DNA of 64,000 nt from Aphrophora alni (Eukaryota; Arthropoda; Insecta; Hemiptera; Aphrophoridae): positions 10,755,138 through 10,819,137 of the forward strand of contig OY740771.1 in the NCBI GenBank assembly GCA_963513935.1. Reading direction: 5' to 3'. Every line of letters starts with the position of its first letter. The first letter of the stretch is position 1. Shown one piece after another: positions 26,101 to 34,443 of this stretch. A program made the position numbers and the translations under genes. A model generated the notes under the pieces. That model had not been told where the DNA came from, made no database searches, and saw only the letters and a program-made list of their open reading frames with translations.

Positions 26101-26284
26101 TCGCAAAAACAACAATACAGAGTTAAAAATAATATTTTTAGTCTGATTAAAATAAGAAATGGTCTAACATATAACCTAGATTTAGGCTATAAGCATTAAA
26201 CTTTGTTAAAATTGTTGATATACTGTACATACTTTTTAGTAATTTAGTAGTGTAAGTCTGTAACGCAGCTGCTCTTTCTGCCAT
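11053..26284 (-). CDS. Six-exon coiled-coil protein gene with an internally duplicated exon
   Basis: Spliced minus-strand gene model with coding exons 26284-26233, 22808-22609, 21267-21225, 15588-15496, 13058-12859 and 11100-11053. These total 636 nt, a 211-residue protein plus stop. Every intron is GT-AG and all five junction phases agree, including codons split A/CT, A/AA and T/TA. The protein is highly charged, rich in K/E/L/I, with two predicted coiled-coil segments (about residues 18-84 and 130-196), each encoded by one 200-nt exon. The segments start alike (REETEFKKLKLQEEIEEFG and MEEEKMKKAQVQKEIDDLG). There is no signal peptide, membrane segment or globular domain. I do not recognise the family; small kinetochore or cytoskeletal coiled coils are only a comparison. 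Exons 2-4 sum to 336 nt, so joining exon 1 to exon 5 would also keep frame. The gene could extend further 5' as untranslated exons. Confidence 0.72.
11101..12858 (-). other. Intron 5 of the coiled-coil gene
   Basis: About 1.76 kb of mostly AT-rich sequence. A patch at about 12000-12200 is richer in G and C and unlike its surroundings; it may be a decayed mobile-element fragment, but no family was recognised. A short TA run lies near 12246-12262. Confidence 0.5.
12859..13058 (-). CDS. Coiled-coil gene, exon 5 (duplicate of exon 2)
   Basis: Exactly 200 nt, starting with two bases of a split codon after TTGTATTTCAG and ending in phase 0 at AAG/GTAGGT. It encodes 66 residues beginning MEEEKMKKAQVQKEIDD and ending ITK. 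Length, phases and the pattern of K/E positions match exon 2; at least 8 of the first 19 residues are identical. Confidence 0.75.
13059..13559. other. Intronic sequence between exon 5 and a retroelement remnant
   Basis: No supported feature. A frame near 13282 begins MCSKCRKSF but lacks a complete zinc-finger pattern. Confidence 0.4.
13560..14400 (+). pseudogene. Non-LTR retrotransposon RNase H and C-terminal remnant
   Basis: Plus-strand frames with several stops and shifts resemble the 3' end of the second ORF of Jockey/R1-like elements. An RNase H-like segment includes LQALKTLDSNEFRSKLISD (13580-13816 frame) followed, after a stop, by the GNAGITGNE-type motif expected after the VPGH strand. 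At 14110-14230 there is a Cys/His-rich segment (CRECG-like, with EEPADHLIFECECS-type sequence read across frames) like the zinc knuckle that ends such ORFs. It lies in intron 4, antisense to the host gene, and is a decayed insertion. Confidence 0.6.
14401..15495. other. Intron 4 sequence, nothing recognised
   Basis: AT-rich, with no bounded repeat or exon-like segment seen. Confidence 0.4.
15496..15588 (-). CDS. Coiled-coil gene, exon 4
   Basis: 93 nt, acceptor TATTGTTTTCAG, donor TCAT/GTATGT. It starts with two bases of a codon and ends with one base (T), which joins TA of exon 5 to make a Leu codon. It encodes LDAIIMTFQNGNRIETNAHQ and ten further residues, a less coiled linker before the second coiled coil. 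Confidence 0.65.
15841..15966 (-). repeat. Single diverged monomer of the 144-bp satellite
   Basis: On the minus strand this reads like the satellite at 36701-52018: GATAAGACCCC, then GATCTACCAATACAAT, GGGCATTACATTTAGAGGATCTG and a GGGGCTGGGTAA segment in the same order and similar spacing. It carries many substitutions. It lies in intron 3, over 20 kb from the array and in opposite orientation, with no tandem neighbour. Confidence 0.75.
15967..16345. other. Intron 3 sequence, nothing recognised
   Basis: No supported feature apart from TA at 16344-16345, the target duplication of the adjacent Tigger element. Confidence 0.4.
16346..18712 (+). mobile_element. Tigger/pogo DNA transposon, decayed
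   Basis: A 2367-bp element with TA duplications (16344-16345, 18713-18714) and inverted ends: TAGTGATACCCCGACTTACG on the left and the complement of GCGTAAGTTCGGGGTATTAC on the right. Plus-strand remnants of a pogo/Tigger transposase run in order: a psq-type helix-turn-helix (LECKLDIIKDF ... LAKKFNLPESTVRTIIKD) at 16640-16792, a CENP-B type segment (NGWFSQFKNRCN) near 17220, the first DDE aspartate in FNVDETGLC near 17375, HAPGHLPATL and VVFLPPNTTSLLQP at 17715-17815, and an acidic C-terminus near 18120-18235. Stops are common (for example TAG where Trp is expected after GLC) and the second catalytic Asp, normally in DNAPGH, is missing. It is inactive. It sits in intron 3 of the coiled-coil gene in the opposite orientation. 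Confidence 0.88.
16793..16973 (+). mobile_element. Small insertion nested in the Tigger helix-turn-helix region
   Basis: About 180 bp interrupt the transposase frame between TIIKD and the following ILxAVKNAL segment. It starts CTAGCAGAGTACCCGTCC, contains a CA run, and ends TTATATAATAGTAT, with AAAGA at both borders. The tail resembles the 3' end of several insect retroposons, but the family is not identified. Confidence 0.6.
18756..20977. mobile_element. piggyBac-like element, 2.2 kb, non-autonomous
   Basis: Flanked by TTAA (18752-18755 and 20978-20981). The ends are inverted: CCCTTTGCACTCG on the left and the complement of CGAGCACAAAGGG on the right. GC-rich subterminal regions share GGGTGGCCAGC and a GGCCAGCAGTGCTGGCC palindrome (the right copy differs slightly). 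The interior is very AT-rich with no transposase frame. It contains about three degenerate internal repeats, each including a TTCTTCTTAAT-CC-like block (near 19360, 19535, 19735), and a run of 26 A at 20357-20382. It lies 43 bp from the Tigger element in intron 3 of the coiled-coil gene. Confidence 0.82.
21225..21267 (-). CDS. Coiled-coil gene, exon 3
   Basis: 43 nt after acceptor TTGTTACAG, in phase 0, reading IVESAQIMSQVSEK plus one base (A), with donor AAAAAA/GTAATT. The single A joins AA of exon 4 to give Lys. It is short, so its support rests on the matching phases at both sides and its position after exon 2. Confidence 0.55.
21268..22608 (-). other. Intron 2 of the coiled-coil gene
   Basis: AT-rich. 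A more complex patch at about 22260-22380 may be a mobile-element fragment of unknown type. Confidence 0.5.
22609..22808 (-). CDS. Coiled-coil gene, exon 2
   Basis: Exactly 200 nt, acceptor CATTTTTCAG, donor AAG/GTAAAT. It starts with two codon bases (CT, joining A of exon 1 to give Thr) and ends in phase 0. It encodes 66 residues starting REETEFKKLKLQEEIEEFG and ending EDALSK, a strong coiled-coil pattern with K/E-rich surfaces. Confidence 0.78.
22809..24575 (-). other. Intron 1, left part
   Basis: AT-rich sequence. The stretch at 23340-23830 resembles sequence near 27540-27620 and 63790-63890 (shared short blocks such as TTTTGAGAAAAT and TGGTTTG), suggesting an old dispersed repeat, but no ends could be defined. 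Confidence 0.4.
25006..25929 (-). mobile_element. Merlin DNA transposon, internally deleted
   Basis: 924 bp with 54-bp inverted ends starting GGTAATTCTGAGCAATTACT (four mismatches or fewer between ends) and an 8-bp target duplication AATTTATT (24998-25005 and 25930-25937). Ends starting GG and 8-9-bp duplications are typical of Merlin. The minus-strand coding remnants match the Merlin/IS1016 (ISXO2-like) transposase N-terminus. Confidence 0.82.
25149..25866 (-). pseudogene. Merlin transposase remnant
   Basis: The frame starts at ATG 25866. It carries a first Cys pair in FLCDGCEN, shifts frame near 25600-25620, and continues to 25149. The second part has CPTCGGSM, a KKYVSQYKNTWFENHNLS segment and LSDHAVVDWSNYLREMC, which is the zinc-ribbon and helix-turn-helix order of ISXO2-like transposases. 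The catalytic DDE core normally following YLREMC is absent: the sequence passes directly to a C-terminal-like HHLFRAIGEVY and an acidic tail. It cannot be active; the internal deletion suggests spread by a partner element. Confidence 0.75.
26233..26284 (-). CDS. Coiled-coil gene, exon 1 (start codon)
   Basis: ATG at 26284-26282 opens MAERAAALQTYTTKLLK plus one base (A) before donor A/GTATGT. The frame upstream stays open, so the start is chosen because it is the first Met that leaves a compact leader and because the one-base remainder fits exon 2. Confidence 0.62.
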
Positions 26285-26439
26285 TAGTACATTACTTACA
26301 TTATAAAAAGGCTGAGTTAAATAAAATACAAAACGTAAATAATATAAACAAACAAAAACAATTTTACTACAGAGTGAGTACAGTACAGAGTACAGGCCAC
26401 AGATCACAGTATCACACTTAATTCTCAATAATTCTAACT

Positions 26440-26640
26440 CTACACTAGCGGTCCGGGTAGAGTAGCACTTGCAGTTATCAACTCCGTGTGTGTTGGAGTT
26501 GCTCCAGCTTAGCCGTCATGACCAGTTCCCGCCTTTCAAATCTGATCTTTTGACGGAGCCAATCAGACACCAACTATCAAGGAGATGAGATGGGCGCTAC
26601 ATTTAAATAAAACTTTTCTTCAAGCGAGATTATATTTGAA
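26440..26640 (-). promoter_or_regulatory. Possible promoter of the coiled-coil gene
   Basis: This patch is clearly more GC-rich than its surroundings and lies 150-350 bp upstream of exon 1. It has TTCCCGCC (26526-26533), an E2F-like site, and GCCAATCA (26558-26565), a CCAAT-type box, 25 bp apart. No TATA box could be placed. The promoter role is inferred from composition, position and these two motifs. Confidence 0.4.
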
Positions 26641-27760
26641 ACAATTTGAACTTGATTATTACGAGGTATGGTTATACATCTAAGAACTAAGCAACTTTTA
26701 CTTTGTCTATGATGAATTTAAGTTTTATTTTGTCTACATAAATATCAGCTTGTTTGACGACCATGACCTAGATATCAATAAGCTACGCAATTATATACTT
26801 CTAAAAAAAATATAATACCACTATTTTACATTTGAGGACTTTAATTTTTAGATAACAAACATATTCAATGTATAGTAAAACCTAGCTTACATGCAAAATT
26901 TGACTCAAATCCAACTGAAATGTGGTTACTTTTTTTGTTCTAATTTTTAGGTTATACCTCTAAAATGTACGGTTTTTAGCAATAACTCACATTTTAAAGT
27001 GGAAAACTACAAAATTTTTACTACAAAATTTAACATGGACATTTTTTAATCCAGCTTTTGGGACCTTGCAGGGTCTACTACATAAATGAGATGTTTTAAA
27101 AATTGAGTAAAAAATTAAAAACTTACTGAGCTTAAATTAACCAAACTAATGACCTATTAGTTGACAAATGTTTAAAGGAAGTACAGTAATGATTTTACAA
27201 ACAAAAAATTATAAAGTATATCACAAGATCAAGTGTACAAAAAAAAAAATACAAAACATGTTAAACATGGTTATACAAAACAAGTAATTACGTAACAGAA
27301 TGCAATCTAATTTTAAAAAGCCGGTTCGCGAATGATTAGATTATTGGTATAAAAATGGAAATGATTCAAAGATCTCGCAAAATCTGTGAAAACAATTTAA
27401 GATCGAATTTTGGTGAAATATGAAGATTTATACACAAACCTGAACCATAAAAACAATAAATTTATAGTTAATAAAAAGTCGACTATAAGGAGATGGTGCA
27501 TATAATGTTTTTGAGTATTGGAAAGCGACATTTTAATAAAAATTGTTTTAGATTTTGAGAAAATCACAATTTTTTATTTTAGACTACGGTTACCGCCAAA
27601 ATTTGAGTTTTAGAAAAAATGAAAAAAGAAAACATCTTGAGGTATGGCAATAGAAGCTAACCAATATATCATTATCAATCCACTTGTTTTAGCTTATTAT
27701 ACTGCAGACGACAGACATCGTTCAAAATCAACGGATATTTCAACTTTTCACTCATCACAA
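26641..27760. other. AT-rich sequence, dispersed-repeat-like
   Basis: No gene. The right part (27340-27620) shares short blocks with 23560-23830, suggesting an old repeat family without visible ends. Confidence 0.4.
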
Positions 27761-27768
27761 AAATTTAT

Positions 27769-28190
27769 GGTACAGTACTTACGTATTAACGCCACCGCAG
27801 CAGAAGTTGCGCTAATGCGCATGCGCCAATAAAGAGCAAACTGGTTTAAGAGAAGCAGAATTCCATTTTTTTTCAGCTTTGAGATTCATATACTTTCATT
27901 TTACGATTTGTCGCAAAAATTTTAGACGTAGATTGGCGGCACTTCACTTTTAAAGCTCATGTTTATCCATGATCTAATTTCAAATTATTAACTTCAATAA
28001 ACTTACGAAAGGTTTGGCCAGGTGATTATATAAAAATATATATATATATATAAGGTTTGGCCAGGTGTTTATATAATATATAGCTACCTGGCCAAACCTG
28101 TCGTGATATATAATTATATCGCAAAGTAAGCAAATATTGGCGCATGCGCATTAGCAACTTCTGCTGCGGTGGCGTTAATACGTAAGTACC
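27769..28190. mobile_element. MITE, 422 bp, 8-bp target duplication
   Basis: The duplication AAATTTAT lies at 27761-27768 and 28191-28198. Inverted ends of about 55 bp contain ACTTACGTATTAACGCCACC and CTAATGCGCATGCGCCAATA; the left end carries a 5-bp extra repeat (GGTACAGTAC against GGTAC). Ends starting GG with an 8-bp duplication would fit a Merlin-derived MITE, but hAT is also possible. A palindromic element (28007-28102) is nested in it. Confidence 0.75.
28007..28102. mobile_element. Palindromic MITE with AGGTTTGGCCAGGTG arms
   Basis: The left arm AGGTTTGGCCAGGTG occurs twice in tandem, with a TA run between, and the right arm CTACCTGGCCAAACCTGTCG is its complement. It lies within the element at 27769-28190. 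Confidence 0.65.
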
Positions 28191-28992
28191 AAATTTATTT
28201 GACGTTATATATGGGAAAAAATAATGAAGTAAAAATTACTTTGTAGGTTATGCAATGTAATACAAGCAGATTCCCCGCTATCATGGTGAAATTCATAATT
28301 AAATTGCTTCCCCTAATTTTTTTCCAAACACAGAACCACCCAGCCTTATCCTTTATTACTTGTAATGCTAAACGTTTCGCCAGCCTAACATCTGGCAATT
28401 CAAGAATTTTTAATATATACTTTAAAATGTAGATTTTAAAAAATTCAAGCAGAGATCAAAACCCATTTCCAAGTATATCGCGTAAGTTGGTGTAGACGCA
28501 ATATTCTTCTTATAGGAAACCTTTGAATTCCTTCTAACACTTTTAGCCGTATGAAGCACCAAACCTGAGCCCCGTACCCTTATTAGGCCTACTGTACTGC
28601 TCTACAAATCGCGATGTAAACTGTCCACTTTGCAGAAACAGTTAACTTTGTACGTTATTTTTAACCAAAAAAATCACTAAAAAGATTATTGAGGACGAAT
28701 TTTGATATGGTTACCTTTGCCCTTGCATGCACACTAAAACTCTGAGTAGGCCTCAATATAATTCCTAAATATTTGAACTCATTTACTACTTCTAAACGTT
28801 CTCCATCCCAAAACCATTTTTCACGTGCACCTAATATCCCTCCCCGTCTAAAAATCATTATTTTTGTTTTATCTTTATTTACCATAAGACCCCATTGTTT
28901 ACAATAATTATTTAAATTAAAAATCTATTCTTGCAAGGAGCTTGGTCTATCAGCAAATAATACTATATCATCAGCATACAAAAGTGACTTTA

Positions 28993-29181
28993 TATTAAAT
29001 GTTGAGCTTGACTTATGAGACAAATTATACAGGATAACAAACAAACAGAACACAAGTTTAGTTATATTTTGATTGGTGTAGTTCGTGTATCACTGAAGAG
29101 GACGACCTTGTCGTTGAAACGCGTCTGATACTTAGGCGTATTTTTTTGTGAGAATTGTGTTCTGTTTGTTTGTTATCCTGT
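28993..29181 (+). mobile_element. Small TSD-flanked element carrying a hammerhead-like ribozyme, copy 2
   Basis: A 189-bp insertion in the reverse transcriptase remnant, flanked by a perfect 13-bp duplication AAAAGTGACTTTA (28980-28992 and 29182-29194). The head TTGAGCTTGACTTATGAGA is shared with the copy at 8319-8503. Inverted arms (left ACAGGATAACAAACAAACAG, followed by AACACAA) recur in complement at the right end. The arms differ in sequence from those of copy 1 except for the inner GAACACAAG. Confidence 0.75.
29088..29132 (+). ncRNA. Hammerhead-like ribozyme, Penelope-associated type
   Basis: The order is GTATCA (stem I), CTGAAGA (core), one unpaired G, stem II GACGAC/GTCGTT with a CTT loop, GAAA, CGCG (self-complementary minimal stem III), UC before the predicted cleavage site, and TGATAC, a perfect six-pair partner of GTATCA. 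This satisfies the hammerhead pattern CUGANGA ... GAAA ... UH with a closed stem I. The extra base before stem II and the palindromic stem III set it apart from ordinary hammerheads and fit small variants reported to cleave as dimers. Confidence 0.7.
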
Positions 29182-30166
29182 AAAAGTGACTTTACTACAA
29201 TATTTCCCACAGTCACGCCCCCTACCTAAAATGTCATCCAAATCATTTAGGTACAATGAAAATAATATTGGGGAGAGAAGACACCCTTGTTTTAGACCTG
29301 CATTAGTTTCGAATTTTTGCGACATACCACCTTTTACACGTCACATATGCTACCGTTATTTATTTGTGTAAAACGCCTTCGAAAAGCGCGCAAAAACACT
29401 TTTAAAATCAATAAAAACAGCAATACACCTTATTCCCCTTGTTTCTAAATTTTAGGTTAACAATGTTCACCAAACTAAATATATTATCGTTTGTTGAATA
29501 ACCTTTACGAAATCCAGTTTGATTTACACGTAAAATACTATTTTGACAAACCCATTTCTCTAATCTATTCAACAAAATCCCATTCCACACTTTTAGTCAC
29601 CGAATCCATAAAGGATATCCCTCTATAATTATTCGTCTGCTGAGTCCCCTTTCTTAAAAAATTGGGGAAATAATTGATTTTGTAAAAGCACTCGGTATTC
29701 CACTACAGTTTAGAATTTTATTAAAATATTTTAATAATAGATGGGGTTCGATAGGAGCCCGCTTAAAAATCATAAGGTATTCTATCTAAACCTGGTGCTT
29801 TATTTGATTTTGTCTTTCTAAGTACAAATTGTACACTTAGTGTGATAGGCCCATCTAAAATGTCATCAGCATGCAATAATGGCACCTATGATATCGACAT
29901 GAAAGTTGTTTTAACATTATATATTTCATTAAATGCTCTTTACATTTTCCGGCCTCGATTTGAGAGATTAATTTGAAATAGGTTACTTTTGAATATTTTT
30001 ATCCCGTTCCAAAAAGTTTTCGAGTCTTTGAAAGTTTCTATAATATTGGTAAATTGGGCTTCCCTCTTTTGTCGGCATAAATATTTATATTGCCTTAAAC
30101 TGTAATGTTAATCAGATTTAACTGTACTTGCACCTGTATTTCTGTGTAAATTTAACTATTGCAATA

Positions 30167-30540
30167 CAGTCGACTCTCGCTAACTCGAACCTCGATAACT
30201 TGAAATCTTCGATATCTTGACTTATTTTCAATCCCCTTGGAAAAACTTGTCCAAGTCGAAAAAATAACAATACATAACTCGAAATAATTTTACGTTTATA
30301 TTTTACCTCTATAAGTCGAAGAGACACAAAAATTACCTCTATAACTCGAAGTTCAGTAGATAGGTCGAATTCAATTTGCACTTTACCTCCACAAGTCGAA
30401 GTTTACCTCTATATCTCGAGCAACGATGAGGATGCTACTTCTGACGAAGAAAACGAGGAAGAGGAGCCAGCAGGCATTACACCTAAAGAAGCCAAAGCTG
30501 CAGTACGTACTTTACGTATGTTATTTAAAACAATTATTCA
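30167..30540 (+). mobile_element. Tigger-like fragment, internally deleted
   Basis: TA at 30165-30166 precedes CAGTCGACTCTCGCTAACTC, a typical Tigger/pogo end; related TCGAA-containing units repeat through 30400. The end passes directly into a plus-strand coding piece at 30420-30530 reading an acidic DEENEEEEP stretch and ITPKEAKAAVRTLRMLF, like the C-terminus of Tigger transposases. No opposite end was found, so it is truncated. Confidence 0.65.
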
Positions 30541-31077
30541 CAGGTTTTATGAACCTCGTAATAATTGTCTAGGCTATATCACTAAGCTACACTCTAGAAG
30601 TAGACTAAACCCGCTATACATATATTAAAATGTATTCTTACGAGTGTCTAGGCCCTGGTTGGCTTCTAAGCTGCAAGTATGTGACCTCGCTACGCTCGTG
30701 TTGGAACTATAGAGACCTGCTGGGTTCCATAACTATACCAATATCACATTTTCTTGGAAATTTCAGGGTTCGAAATTACATTTTTTGCCAATAACTTCTA
30801 TATTTGTCATCGTACAGAGATTTCCTTAAGAACAATTTATTTCTTCAATGCGAAATTCACTTTTTCACCGAAAAATCACAATTTGAAAACAATGACATCC
30901 ACCATTTATAGATAATGTCAATTTTTCACATTCTCGTCTCGTATGTTACTAAGGAAATTATGAATTTGCAATGTTTATATCTGTGATGAAATATATTATT
31001 TAATGTAATAATTAGTGTCCAAAATGTAGTGTGCACACTGTGAATAATTGTTATTATTTGATTTTGTAAAAACTTAC
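30541..31077. other. Unrecognised sequence
   Basis: Nothing supported; possibly more of the same decayed transposon or host sequence. Confidence 0.35.
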
Positions 31078-31158
31078 GACAGGTTTGGCCAGGTGGCTAT
31101 ATTGTATAAATAGGCTACTGGTATATAGACACTTGGCATAATATAGACAAACCTGTCG
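31078..31158. mobile_element. Palindromic MITE with CGACAGGTTTGGCCAGGTGG arm
   Basis: The outer arms CGACAGGTTTG and CAAACCTGTCG are perfect inverted copies, with degenerate continuation inside. It belongs to the same family as 28007-28102 and probably 967-1039. Confidence 0.65.
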
Positions 31159-31176
31159 TTATATATATATATAACA

Positions 31177-32524
31177 TATAGTCGAATTCCTCTTCATTCC
31201 CGTCTATCCACCATTTTTTTTTCCAAAAAAAAACATTAAAACTGCAGAAATAGTAAATATATTGAGTTCAAATTTAGTATAAGTATTTTGTATTTTTAGT
31301 TTTACAAGTGTATATCAAACACCACTTTATATTTTTATAAATGGCGGCCATTTAAAATTATTAACGAAAGATATCTCAAAAACCGTTAACTTTACAAAAA
31401 ACTTACGAGACAAAATATTTTTCTTTTACGTTTTACAAGTATATCAAACACCAGATTATATTAATAACTTTCAAAATGGCGGCCATTTAAAATTATTAAC
31501 GAAAGATATCTCAAAAACCGTTAACTTTACAAAAAACTTACGAGACAAAATATTTTTCTTTTACGTTTTACAAGTATATCAAACATCAGATTATATTAAT
31601 AACTTTCAAAATGGCGGCCATTTAAAATTATTAACGAAAGATATCTCAAAAACCGTTAACTTTACAAAAAACTTACGAGACAAAATATTTTTCTTTTACG
31701 TTTTACAAGTATATCAAACACCAGATTATATTAATAACTTTCAAAATGGTGGCCATTTAAAATTATTAACGAAAGATATCTCAAAAACCGTTAACTTTAC
31801 AAAAAAACTTACATGAAGCAAAATATTTTTCTTTCCTAACGACAAACAAAATGATTTTTTTCTTTTTTTTTTTCACTTTTTCTGTAGGTCAAAGGATAAC
31901 CAAGTTATCGACAAAATAACTAAAAATACAATTTCTTGGTGATTGTTTACAACAATCAAAACTAGTCTAACAACAATTTTTTCAATTTTTTCAATTATGT
32001 TCATTTGTATCCATGGAAATATACTATTGTTATAATAAACTAATTAATTGACAAGTTTACTTTTTATTTTAGCATTAATAATAATGAAAATATGACAAAT
32101 AACACACACTGTGATACAAATCACAATTGGGTCTGAGGCACAGCTATTTAAACTGCACATAACAATAATTATAAAATAAAGAAATGTACTACTAATTCAA
32201 CAATCCATCATTATTACATTTAATTTATATTTTCTTGGTTTCCATGGATACAAATGAACATAATTCAAAACTGTATTAGTGTTAGACTAGTTTTGATTCT
32301 TGTAGATTGGTTGTTGGTTTCCGAGATATCATTCGTTAATCATTTTAAATGGCCGCCATTTTGAAAACTATTAAAATAAAGTCTTCGTGTTTGGTACACT
32401 TGTAAAATTTAACAAACGAAATACTTATACTAAATTTGAACTCAATATCTTTACTATTTTTGCAGTTATGTTTTTGAAATAAACAAATGGAGGGACGGGA
32501 AATGAAGAGGAATTCGACTATATA
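31177..32524. mobile_element. Foldback element with long inverted arms
   Basis: The outer ends are long inverted copies beginning ATATAGTCGAATTCCTCTTC (left, 31177 on) and its complement ending at 32524. The match continues inward for about 200 bp through the AAATGGCGGCCATTTAAAAT block, and again further in (AATCAAAACTAGTCTAACA and TTCATTTGTATCCATGG on the left, complements at 32239-32305). The left arm is longer because it contains a 135-bp tandem repeat. No protein is encoded. Confidence 0.78.
31298..31815. repeat. 135-bp minisatellite in the left arm of the foldback element
   Basis: The block AATGGCGGCCATTTAAAATT recurs with A of ATGG at 31341, 31476, 31611 and 31746, an exact 135-bp period. 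Copies 2-4 are nearly identical; the first is more diverged and corresponds to the single copy in the right arm. Confidence 0.9.
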
Positions 32525-33490
32525 TTATTTCCATTTTTTATTGGTTTTGATGTATATAACCCGAAAATGAATAGCCAGTCCAGCTTTTTCGTTACACTCT
32601 GTATTTTTTTCTCCCCCAGAGGCTTTAGATCATGGTTGGTTCATTTTACCACGTTTATATTAGTTCGGTTTCCGTCATATCTGTCTGTCTGTCTGGGTGG
32701 AATTTTGCAATCGATTTTAAACTAACTTCCCGATAAGCTAGAGACCTGAAATTTTGAACATAGGTCAGGATTGGATGACAATACAATATTCAGTTGGTTT
32801 CTTGTCTCTACATTTGTTTAAACAATAGTTATTTAAACAAATAAAAATTGACCAATGAGATATAGATTTTTTATACAGCGTTATCGCTTAAACGCGTTAT
32901 CGCTTTTGAATGGTAACCGGAACATTGAAGTAGGATGAGGCAATTTTTTCATGGCTTGTGAGAGTTATTGGATTAATAATAAATCAAATTTAAAAAAAAT
33001 TTAACATACCACGTTTTTAACACGAACTGAAAAGTATAATAATAAATCAAAAAATTTTTTTAACATACCACGTTTTTAAAACGAAAAAACAGTTTAAAAC
33101 GGACTAAAGTATAAAATAATTTTTCTGACCCTTCTACAATTTTGAGGGAGGATTGTTAGTGGTTATGGATATATGTGGAATACTTGGAGAGAAAAACGTG
33201 GGGCGCAGGCAATTTATAATAGTTAAGGAGGAGTAAATAAATTAAATTACAGTGAATCTCATTTCCGATTCCTTGAAATTAGCTGTGAATTCATTCGGAT
33301 TGCCTACTTGTATTATTTATTGGTTCTTTTTACTTAACCAGTATAGGAAGTATAGTATAAAATCAATAATCGTCAAGAAGTTTGATTTTCACGTTTTACG
33401 GCTTCAGGAAACCAAAAAAGTGATTTTTGTCACGGCGTCCGTCCTTCGTCTTTGTACGACAGCAGCCACAGATATTAATATAAGAACATG

Positions 33491-33535
<45 letters not shown>

Positions 33536-34161
33536 CCATTTTCTATATCAGCTTGGAATTGTTTTCGCATGTCTTGTTCCTCCCAACTAGTATGGCCACT
33601 CAGATACATACAAAATCCTGCGAACACTCGCACGGCTATCGTGAGTGAACATAGCATTACGTATCTATGAAAATCTATCTAATCTTTTATTTCTCTTTTT
33701 CTTTCAATATAATAATTTCAGTTATCAAAAATACATAAGTTATAATGTAAGTTTGTACAATTTTAAAACATTTCCTATATTGTAGTTTGTCTTTTAAAAA
33801 TATCACTATTGGTTGTTTTCCAATTTGGTTTTTATACGTTATTTATATAATAGAAATATAACATCTTTACGAAGCTTAAAATACTGTACAATACAATGTT
33901 TTCTATTTAAAATAAGTTATATTTGTCAATAAACATATAATATATGTCAGGGTATTTATAAAATATTCATGTTTGCTCTTTTAAGTACATGTGAAGTGAA
34001 TTCAACAAGACAATTCCGAGCTGGTGATGCCGTCCGTTCAATATGCCGATGAATGTCAATTGAGTAACAGCTGACGAACAGTGGTCATGTGACCTGAGAG
34101 GACTAAGCTCACGGGAAATAATACAAGTTGTCTATGAGTCGGGTGTGGCCACTTTTAGTAC
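32525..34161. other. AT-rich region with repeat fragments
   Basis: Contains a direct duplication of about 60 bp near 32970-33080 (each copy includes TTTAACATACCACGTTTTTA). A segment near 33400-33450 (GAAACCAAAAAAGTGATTTT) is inverted relative to 34590-34630, hinting at a larger inverted-repeat element. A TA microsatellite lies at about 33490-33532. No gene. Confidence 0.45.
33490..33532. repeat. TA microsatellite
   Basis: About 21 consecutive AT dinucleotides. Confidence 0.9.
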
Positions 34162-34435
34162 CATGGGCGTCATCACCAGTTCATTATTGGGGGGGGGGGA
34201 GACATATGCAGGGGGTCTGGAAATTTTTTTAAAATTAAACTTCTCAAAACATCGTTTTATGCATTTATTTATGCGTTTGTAACAGAAATGTAATGTTAAA
34301 AACCCTAGTAAAGACAAAGCCCGATGTTTACCTTTTAAGGTTTTAAGTAAATCATTCGTTTTTAGCAAAAATATTTTTACATCTCAAATATTGGGGGGGA
34401 CGCGTCCCCCCGTCCCCCCGGCGATGACGCCCATG
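34162..34435. mobile_element. hAT-like MITE, 274 bp, 8-bp target duplication
   Basis: TTTAGTAC is present at 34154-34161 and 34436-34443. The ends are inverted (CATGGGCGTCATC and GATGACGCCCATG) and both are followed inward by G or C homopolymer tracts. Eight-base duplications fit hAT elements; the assignment is tentative. Confidence 0.7.
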
Positions 34436-34443
34436 TTTAGTAC

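Larger units (their letters stand above)
28199..30070 (-). pseudogene. Non-LTR retrotransposon reverse transcriptase remnant
   Basis: Minus-strand pieces of one reverse transcriptase ORF in order from 30070 down: KTKSNKAPGLDRIPY (29780-29830), the palm/finger segment LLNRLEKWVCQNSILRVNQ and TGFRKGYSTNDNIFSLVNIV (29408-29590), the catalytic YADD within LLYADDIVLFADRPSSLQE (28925-28985), NEFKYLGIIL (28661-28885 frame) and a C-terminal region including EGIQRF and RLAKRLALQVIKDKAGWF (28195-28398 frame). This order and the YADD motif identify a LINE of the CR1/Jockey-like group. There are many stops and frameshifts, and a 189-bp ribozyme element (28993-29181) is inserted just upstream of YADD. Confidence 0.82.

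Noticed and set aside
33252..33670. Open frames with repeated Tyr-Ile
   Set aside because: They translate a TA microsatellite.
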